A stretch of 5,296 bases of DNA from Synechococcales cyanobacterium PMM_0036 (GTDB lineage Bacteria; Cyanobacteriota; Cyanobacteriia; Elainellales; Elainellaceae): NCBI GenBank assembly GCA_949127645.1, contig CASBQM010000315.1, positions 1 through 5,296 of the forward strand. Direction: 5' to 3'. The translations under genes and the position numbers were made by a program. Of this stretch, positions 1-4,077 are shown piece after piece. Numbering within the stretch: the first letter of the stretch is position 1; every line of letters starts with the position of its first letter. A model generated the notes under the pieces. The model did not search any database. It saw only the letters and a list, made by a program, of their open reading frames with translations, and was not told the DNA's origin.

Positions 1-13
1 AGACTGTAGAACG

Positions 14-442
14 CTACTCTTTCTTCAGCTCACGAGCCATATTGCGAAACATATCCAGGTTGCTGTCAGCTCGACGGCGCTCGGTCTTGGGCTGCTCAGA
101 CAAGGAGGGGAGCTTGGCTTCAGCGATCGCCTGTGCCTTCATATCCGCTTTTTTCATTGAGGAAACGCTTTGCACAAAAGCATTGTTTTCACCTAGCTTT
201 GCCTTGGGAAACGTTCTACGAGTCGATGTACTCGATCGCATATAGTCAATGTTGCCAAAACTGACGGCATCATCGGCGTTCAAAAAATAGGCTCCAGTCT
301 GCTGAGGTGCTTCGGGCTGAGCGCCTTGAGATTTTGAGCGGAATAAACCTCCGATCGCGCCCAATATGCCGCTCAGTATGCTGCCCAGTATTCTGAACAG
401 ACCGCCAACAGTTCCCACTAAACCTCTAAAAATTCCGCTCAC
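14..442 (-). CDS. Conserved-looking hypothetical protein with Gly-rich hydrophobic N-terminus
   Basis: This 142-residue protein matches no family I can name. Residues 1-35 are hydrophobic and glycine-rich. They contain the octad GxxGGLFR twice (residues 10-17 and 28-35), 18 residues apart, with a related SGIFR at 2-6. Eighteen residues equal five helical turns, so both Arg and Phe positions would fall on one helix face, which suggests an amphipathic membrane-associated helix or hairpin. No cleavable signal peptide is evident. Residues 36-60 are a Gln/Pro/Ala linker. Residues 61-142 are polar and charged, rich in Lys, Arg, Ala and Ser, and look helical towards the end (MFRNMARELKKE). The start is GTG at 442, preceded at 8 nt by AGGAG on the minus strand. 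The gene ends in TAG and contains a HIP1 site. It is divergent from the small gene at 788. Codon variation between the two GGLFR copies suggests selection rather than recent duplication. It is likely a real gene; function is unknown. Confidence 0.75.
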   Translation of the reverse strand: MSGIFRGLVGTVGGLFRILGSILSGILGAIGGLFRSKSQGAQPEAPQQTGAYFLNADDAVSFGNIDYMRSSTSTRRTFPKAKLGENNAFVQSVSSMKKADMKAQAIAEAKLPSLSEQPKTERRRADSNLDMFRNMARELKKE

Positions 443-450
443 TCAAATAT

Positions 451-455
451 CTCCT
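451..455 (-). promoter_or_regulatory. Ribosome binding site AGGAG for the gene at 442-14
   Basis: Read on the minus strand, AGGAG is followed by the 8-nt spacer atatttga and then GTG at 442-440. Spacing and sequence are near ideal, and this decides for the GTG start. Confidence 0.75.
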
Positions 456-775
456 GATCTGCGTTTAATGGATTCTTCTATTATTAAGCAAATTTTCATT
501 AAGTTTATAAGTTTATGACTCCTCCTTTGAGGCAGCGCTTGGCTCCAGGTTCAGATTCACAACATTTCTTAAGCCGCGATCTAACTGACAGAGCTTCTAT
601 CAATCCATATTTTCCAGTACAAACTTTTTGCGAATACTGCGATCGATGTTTCTTAACTAATGCTAAGAATATGTCTTTGCCTTTACCTCAACAAGTTACA
701 ACTGATACAGATTGTTTTAGACATCTTTTGAAAGTAGTCATTAGTCTTTGGATTTATTTTTTGCCTAGCATTATT

Positions 776-780
776 AAAGG
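776..780 (+). promoter_or_regulatory. Ribosome binding site AAAGG for the gene at 788
   Basis: AAAGG is followed by the 7-nt spacer tactaac and then GTG at 788-790. The upstream in-frame ATG at 515 lacks any such site, so this supports the shorter 75-residue product. Confidence 0.6.
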
Positions 781-787
781 TACTAAC

Positions 788-1015
788 GTGAAAACCGTTT
801 ATACTCTGGCTTCCGCCGACCTCCAGGAAACGCTCAATCGAGTTGCCATCCAGATGAGCGATCGTAAAGAGGAAGTTGTAGAGTTACTCAGCGACGAGCA
901 GCCTTCTAAGAGTCGGTTAGTCGAACTCACCTACGTCCAGTGCGCTTGGTGGGAAGGATGCTATTACTGCCAGGATGAGTCTCAGCAGTGGCATCAAGTG
1001 AAGTGCTTTATTTGA
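788..1015 (+). CDS. Small Cys/Trp-rich hypothetical protein (75 aa)
   Basis: The product starts VKTVYTLASADLQ when GTG is taken as start, and I do not recognise the family. Residues 8-40 are a charged, probably helical segment. Residues 45-75 are dense in aromatic residues and cysteine, with Cys at 52, 58, 61 and 73 and Trp at 54, 55 and 69. The Cx5Cx2C cluster plus a fourth Cys could bind a metal or form a redox site, but that is inference only. The GTG start is preferred because AAAGG lies 7 nt upstream and the protein becomes more regular from this residue. The frame extends in-frame to ATG 515, which would give 166 residues, and I regard that extension as non-coding. The stop codon lies 3 bp from the stop codon of the convergent glycosyltransferase gene. 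Codons are unremarkable, and nothing suggests truncation. Confidence 0.68.
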   Translation: MKTVYTLASADLQETLNRVAIQMSDRKEEVVELLSDEQPSKSRLVELTYVQCAWWEGCYYCQDESQQWHQVKCFI

Positions 1016-1018
1016 TCT

Positions 1019-2098
1019 TCAGTTAATAGCGTCTAGCACATTACGCAGCCATACCTCTATCCGATCGCCCATGGCACCCATAGAATAGGTGGCTTCAGCA
1101 CGTTGGCGGCAGGTTTGACGATCGATTTGGTCTAGCTTATCCATCGCCTCGACTAAGCCTGCAACGCTGTCGGGTTCTACCAACCAGCCTGTCTTGCCGT
1201 CTTCTATAATTTCTGCTGGACCGCCGCGCTGATAGGCAATGACGGGAACGCCACAGGCTAAAGCCTCGATCGCCACATTGCCAAACGCCTCAATCCATTT
1301 GGGGGTCATCAATAAGCCGCGACTGAGACCGATCGCCTGTTGCAGTTCGGTGGTGGAGAGAAAACCCTCGTAGGCGATGTTTGCCTCTGGGTAAGTCTGA
1401 CAAATAGTCTGCCAGTAAGCAATATCTGGCATGGCTCCCCAAATTTTAAGCGGAACTTTGACAGTCTGAGCGGCAGCGATCGCATCCTCAATGCCTTTTT
1501 CGGGTGCGATCCGACCCACCCACGCCATATAATTCTCCGGATCTGGCTGAAACTGGTAGAGAGACAGGTCTAGACCGTTGCCCAAAACGACGCAGCGATC
1601 GCTAAAGGCAAAGGTGTCTGCCTGGGCATGGCTGTGTACGCCGATCGTGCCAGGATGGGAGTCTATGACTTGCTCAATAACCAGATCCATAGCGGAGGTC
1701 AGGGAACCCATGCTGACGAGATGGGCAATAGGGCGATCGAGGAATGGAGTCAGGTAAAACGGTAGCCAGTCGTAGGCAAAATTTAGCAGCAAGTCATAGT
1801 CACCCTGAGCTTGACGCGCATACTCCCACATATTTGCCAGTACAGAATCGGGTGGCATTGTGATTACAGCCTTTCGACCCTGACTTTGAGCCGTTTCTTG
1901 CAGATTTCCAGGAATCTGGGCGATCGGAAAATCCGCCAAGACCGAGCCACTGGGAGCCACAATCTTGATCTGATGACCCCGATGCTGCATTTCTTGAGCC
2001 ATGTTAAGCAGCGTCAGCTCAACGCCGCCGCCTAGACCCGATCCAAGGGCACCCACAGAAGTAGAGAGAAACAATAGCCGTAGAGGGAAAGAAGCCAT
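1019..2098 (-). CDS. GT4 glycosyltransferase, likely UDP-glucose:tetrahydrobiopterin glucosyltransferase
   Basis: This 359-residue, GT-B fold, family GT4 retaining glycosyltransferase is complete. Visible marks are the N-terminal glycine-rich acceptor loop GSGLGGGVELTL (19-30), a second Rossmann domain opening with WVGRIAPEKG (193-202; R196 and K201 are the expected nucleotide-diphosphate contacts), and the E-x7-E signature EAFGNVAIE (E270, E278) followed by GVPVIAYQRGGPAEII. The N-terminal motif and overall length fit the cyanobacterial enzymes that transfer glucose from UDP-glucose to tetrahydrobiopterin (BGluT; Slr1166/PgtA is the cyanopterin counterpart). The acceptor is inferred from memory of such proteins, not proven, and another small-molecule acceptor is possible. 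No signal peptide or membrane segment is seen, so it is probably cytoplasmic. It starts 3 bp after the cysS stop without a clear Shine-Dalgarno, which implies cotranscription and probably translational coupling. The gene carries two HIP1 sites and shows no sign of recent transfer. Confidence 0.9.
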   Translation of the reverse strand: MASFPLRLLFLSTSVGALGSGLGGGVELTLLNMAQEMQHRGHQIKIVAPSGSVLADFPIAQIPGNLQETAQSQGRKAVITMPPDSVLANMWEYARQAQGDYDLLLNFAYDWLPFYLTPFLDRPIAHLVSMGSLTSAMDLVIEQVIDSHPGTIGVHSHAQADTFAFSDRCVVLGNGLDLSLYQFQPDPENYMAWVGRIAPEKGIEDAIAAAQTVKVPLKIWGAMPDIAYWQTICQTYPEANIAYEGFLSTTELQQAIGLSRGLLMTPKWIEAFGNVAIEALACGVPVIAYQRGGPAEIIEDGKTGWLVEPDSVAGLVEAMDKLDQIDRQTCRQRAEATYSMGAMGDRIEVWLRNVLDAIN

Positions 2099-2101
2099 AA
2101 T

Positions 2102-3574
2102 TTAGCCGGAATGCCACTCAGTTATGCCACCGGGCTTATCCACGAGGAGAATGCCTTGAGCTTTGAGCTGATCTCGAATGCGATCGCCTTCCGCAAAATT
2201 CTTCGCTTGCTTTGCCACCTGGCGCTGTTCAATGAACGCCTCAATTTCAAGCTCTGTCAGGACAAGGCGTTCTGTCTCTTCGGGTTTTGCCGCTAAGCCT
2301 AGAATTTCCGCCAAAACCACCAGCGTTTGCCATTGCTGCCGCAAAGTCTGGGCAGAAATTTCCGTTTTGCCTTCGTGGATAAGGATATTGCCCTCTTTAC
2401 GCAAGTCTTTGGCTAGCTCAAATAGGACAGCCACGCCGCCCGATGTGTTGAAATCGTCGTCCATTGCAGTTTGGAAGCGCTGAGCTAAATCCCCCTCTAG
2501 ATCAATTCGCATAACTGCCGGATCGCCAAAGAAAGGATCTTTAGTATCTGTCCAGCCGATCGCCTCACCAAACTTATAGCCAAACAGCAAGCCCTCCTTC
2601 ATTGTTTCCCAGCTATTTTGGACAGAATCGATCGCCTCATGGGTAAAGTCGATCGGCTTGCGGTAGTGGGCTTGCAGAATGAACAGCCGCAGCGCCATCG
2701 GGTCAAGCCCAGAGTCTAATAGCTTGCGGATAGTGGTGAAATTGCCCAGAGACTTGGACATTTTTTCGCCGCCGACGTTGACCATGCCGTTATGCAGCCA
2801 GTAGCGGGCTAGAGGCTTGCCCGTCGCCGGTTCGGACTGAGCAATCTCATTTTCGTGGTGAGGAAAGATCAAATCGCTCCCCCCGGAGTGAATGTCAATC
2901 GTGTCACCGAGGCGATCGCGCACCATTGCCGAGCATTCGATATGCCAACCCGGACGACCGGAACCCCAAGGCGATTCCCAGGAAGGCTCTCCTGGCTTCG
3001 CGGCTTTCCAGAGAGCGAAGTCAAACGGATCTCTTTTCTTGGGCGCTTCCGAATCGCCATCTGTGCGATTCCCTGCTCCCGCCTGCATATCTTCCAGCTT
3101 GCGACCAGAGAGTTTGCCGTATTCTGAGAAGGCGCGGACTGAGTAGTACACATCCCCGACCGATGGATAGGCGTAGCCCTTTTGCTCCAAGTCGTGGATT
3201 AGCCGCTTGATGCCATCTAGCGTGTGGGTTGCCCGTGGATATTCGTTGGCTTCCATGACGTTGAGCCGCGCCATGTCCTCAAAGTAGGCTTGAATGAAGC
3301 GATCGGCAACTTCTTGCATGGTAGAGCCTTCCGCTCTGGCGCGATTCAAGATTTTGTCATCAATATCCGTGAAATTTTGCACGTAGCGCACGTCATAGCC
3401 GCGCCAGCTCAAATAGCGCCGCACAATATCCCAGATGATGCAGGCTCTCGCGTGACCCAAGTGGCAATAGTCGTAAACCGTCACGCCGCAGTAGTACATC
3501 TTAACCTTCCCTGGCTCAAGGGGTTCAAAGACTTCTTTGCGGCGGGTCAGGGTGTTGTAGAGTTTGAGCGGCAT
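2102..3574 (-). CDS. cysS: Cysteinyl-tRNA synthetase
   Basis: This class I aminoacyl-tRNA synthetase charges tRNA-Cys with cysteine using ATP, in the cytoplasm. The 490-residue protein has the HIGH-type motif HLGH (38-41), KMSKS (271-275), and the CysRS zinc ligands C29, C214 (in GWHIECSAM), H239 and E243 (in FPHHENE). The catalytic domain also has YVQNFTDIDDK and the DPFDFALWK / PSWESPWGSGRPG stretch. The C-terminal part is the helical DALR-type and anticodon-binding region. It is slightly longer than the E. coli enzyme (461 aa), partly through an acidic/basic insert near 166-181. All catalytic and zinc residues are present, so this is a normal zinc-dependent housekeeping enzyme and not a zinc-free paralogue. 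The ATG start at 3574 gives the expected MPLKLYNTLTRRKE N-terminus, but no Shine-Dalgarno is visible. The glycosyltransferase follows after 3 bp. A MITE-like element ends 29 bp upstream of the start codon, so the promoter must lie inside or beyond it. Confidence 0.98.
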   Translation of the reverse strand: MPLKLYNTLTRRKEVFEPLEPGKVKMYYCGVTVYDYCHLGHARACIIWDIVRRYLSWRGYDVRYVQNFTDIDDKILNRARAEGSTMQEVADRFIQAYFEDMARLNVMEANEYPRATHTLDGIKRLIHDLEQKGYAYPSVGDVYYSVRAFSEYGKLSGRKLEDMQAGAGNRTDGDSEAPKKRDPFDFALWKAAKPGEPSWESPWGSGRPGWHIECSAMVRDRLGDTIDIHSGGSDLIFPHHENEIAQSEPATGKPLARYWLHNGMVNVGGEKMSKSLGNFTTIRKLLDSGLDPMALRLFILQAHYRKPIDFTHEAIDSVQNSWETMKEGLLFGYKFGEAIGWTDTKDPFFGDPAVMRIDLEGDLAQRFQTAMDDDFNTSGGVAVLFELAKDLRKEGNILIHEGKTEISAQTLRQQWQTLVVLAEILGLAAKPEETERLVLTELEIEAFIEQRQVAKQAKNFAEGDRIRDQLKAQGILLVDKPGGITEWHSG

Positions 3575-3595
3575 GATGAGTTTAGATTAGGAATT

Positions 3596-3603
3596 AAAGA
3601 TGG
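3596..3603. repeat. Putative target-site duplication, left copy
   Basis: AAAGATGG directly abuts the left terminal inverted repeat at 3604. The partner AAAGATAG at 3763-3770 directly abuts the right end. Seven of eight bases match, and the first six match exactly. Confidence 0.6.
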
Positions 3604-3630
3604 GGCGTTGCTGAATGCAAGTCTGAATTG

Positions 3631-3714
3631 CCCTCATCTCCAACCCTTCTCCCTAGGGAGAAGGGAGCTAAAGCTCTTATTCCCTCTCCATTCGGGAGAG
3701 GGCTAGGGTGAGGG
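3631..3714. repeat. Nested palindromic (REP-like) hairpin cluster
   Basis: There are three hairpins inside an outer stem. The outer stem pairs CCCTCA (3631-3636) with TGAGGG (3709-3714). Positions 3644-3665 are a perfect 22-bp palindrome with arms CCCTTCTCCC and GGGAGAAGGG around TA. GAGCT and AGCTC pair at 3665-3676. CCCTCTCC (3682-3689) pairs with GGAGAGGG (3695-3702) over a 5-nt loop. This CCCTC/GAGGG style matches highly repeated intergenic palindromes that I know from filamentous cyanobacteria. It could fold as a stable RNA structure or act as a terminator-like or attenuating element, although no U-tract follows on either strand. Confidence 0.75.
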
Positions 3715-3739
3715 TCAGCCTGAGAATCAGCCTGAGAAT
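3715..3739. repeat. 12-bp tandem duplication
   Basis: The unit TCAGCCTGAGAA occurs twice, exactly, followed by one further T. It lies between the hairpin cluster and the right terminal repeat of the MITE-like element. Confidence 0.9.
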
Positions 3740-3762
3740 TCATACATCAATTCAGCAACGCC

Positions 3763-3770
3763 AAAGATAG
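3763..3770. repeat. Putative target-site duplication, right copy
   Basis: AAAGATAG immediately follows the right terminal inverted repeat and matches the left flank AAAGATGG at seven of eight positions. Confidence 0.6.
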
Positions 3771-3786
3771 CAAGGATGTATGCATT

Positions 3787-3831
3787 GAGTCAGTACAACG
3801 TGAGTTAGTACAACGTGAGTTAGTGCAACAT
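3787..3831. repeat. 15-bp tandem repeat, three units
   Basis: The units are GAGTCAGTACAACGT, GAGTTAGTACAACGT and GAGTTAGTGCAACAT, directly head to tail. They differ by one and two bases. Read on the minus strand, each of the first two units contains TTGTAC, which resembles a -35 element for cysS, but no convincing -10 was identified. Confidence 0.9.
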
Positions 3832-3864
3832 CGGTGAAAGTGTAGCCTTGCCCTGCGATCGCCC

Positions 3865-3904
3865 CTCAATCTCAAAACGCTCAATTTTAGAAGCTCAATT
3901 TCAG
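3865..3904. repeat. Degenerate 14/15-bp tandem repeat (CTCAAT units)
   Basis: CTCAAT recurs at 3865, 3880 and 3894. The last two units are the clearest: GCTCAATTTTAG (3879-3890) and GCTCAATTTCAG (3893-3904), 11 of 12 bases identical with period 14. The first unit is more diverged. Confidence 0.75.
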
Positions 3905-3920
3905 GATAAATACAAAACTT

Positions 3921-3944
3921 GCCACAACTTATAGCCACAACTTA
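3921..3944. repeat. 13-bp tandem duplication
   Basis: GCCACAACTTA occurs at 3921-3931 and again at 3934-3944, separated by TA, so the period is 13 bp. Both copies are exact. Confidence 0.85.
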
Positions 3945-3956
3945 CGAGTAGACAGG

Positions 3957-3971
3957 CAATAATAATGATAA
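3957..3971. promoter_or_regulatory. Weak candidate Zur/Fur-type operator
   Basis: The 15 bases CAATAATAATGATAA fit a 7-1-7 palindrome of the TGATAATnATTATCA type at 10 of 14 informative positions, five in each half. It lies about 106 bp before the GTPase start codon. COG0523 genes are often zinc-responsive through Zur, which makes the place plausible. The match is imperfect and the sequence is AT-rich, so chance similarity is possible. Confidence 0.3.
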
Positions 3972-3981
3972 GCGAGAGACG

Positions 3982-4004
3982 TTCTCATTCCGGAATTCTC
4001 ATTC
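3982..4004. repeat. 9-bp direct repeat with period 14, around a 10-bp palindrome
   Basis: TTCTCATTC occurs at 3982-3990 and 3996-4004. The joining region forms the perfect palindrome ATTCCGGAAT (3987-3996). It could be slippage or a small operator in the leader of the GTPase gene; nothing in the sequence decides between these. Confidence 0.7.
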
Positions 4005-4077
4005 TCGAAACCGGAGCCAGTGAGATCTTCTAAACTAACTGCTTCCTAATTATCCTGAACTTTCTAAACGACTGGCT

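Larger units (their letters stand above)
443..787. other. AT-rich divergent intergenic spacer
   Basis: The 345 bp between the two divergent small genes is richer in A/T than the flanking genes and should contain both promoters. On the plus strand, TTGAAA at 728-733 is a plausible -35 for the gene at 788. The possible -10 matches nearby (GATTTA at 751, TAGCAT at 766) are poor or badly spaced, so no promoter is called. A plus frame stays open from an ATG at 515 into the gene at 788, but that ATG has no Shine-Dalgarno and the encoded 91 residues look non-protein-like. No hairpin terminator or RNA gene was recognised. Confidence 0.5.
3604..3762. mobile_element. MITE-like non-autonomous element, 159 bp
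   Basis: The ends are a perfect 13-bp inverted repeat: GGCGTTGCTGAAT at 3604-3616 and its complement at 3750-3762. The similarity continues inward, so that 22 of 26 bases match (3604-3629 against 3737-3762). The element is flanked by the near-perfect 8-bp repeat AAAGATGG/AAAGATAG, which fits a transposition target duplication. It encodes no protein, so movement would need a transposase supplied elsewhere. Ends resembling GGCGTTGCTGAAT occur, as far as I remember, on cyanobacterial insertion sequences, but I cannot name the family. Its centre holds a GC-rich hairpin cluster. It lies in the 5' leader or promoter region of cysS. Confidence 0.65.
3575..4077. other. 503-bp repeat-rich divergent intergenic region
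   Basis: This region separates cysS from the GTPase gene. It contains a MITE-like element with nested hairpins, then five separate short tandem duplications, one HIP1 octamer (3855-3862), and a weak Zur/Fur-like palindrome. A 63-codon minus frame at 3938-3747 crosses it, but that frame merely translates the 15-bp repeats and is not called. No tRNA or convincing sigma-70 promoter was found. TTGCCA at 3919-3924 is a fair -35, but no good -10 follows at 16-18 bp. Confidence 0.7.

Noticed and set aside
520..530. CTCCTCCTTTG resembles the 3' end of 16S rRNA (anti-Shine-Dalgarno)
   Set aside because: Only about seven bases match, the flanks do not look like rRNA, and on the minus strand the AAGGAGG is followed by no start codon at a usable distance.
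3224..3706. 160-codon plus-strand frame antisense to cysS
   Set aside because: It overlaps the well-supported cysS 5' half and runs into the MITE-like hairpins. It has no family features; it is a shadow frame.
3631..3714. Hairpin cluster as a CRISPR or a rho-independent terminator
   Set aside because: There are no regularly spaced identical repeats with unique spacers, and no T-run follows the stems on either strand. It also lies upstream of both flanking genes, not downstream.
3737..3786. Imperfect inverted repeat CATACATC (3741-3748) with GATGTATG (3775-3782)
   Set aside because: It partly uses the right terminal repeat of the MITE-like element and has a 26-nt loop. It may be chance or a relic of another copy, and is too weak to annotate separately.
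3747..3938. 63-codon minus-strand frame with CTNSR repeats
   Set aside because: The pentapeptide repeat is only the translation of the 15-bp intergenic tandem repeat. There is no ribosome site, and the composition is unlike a protein.
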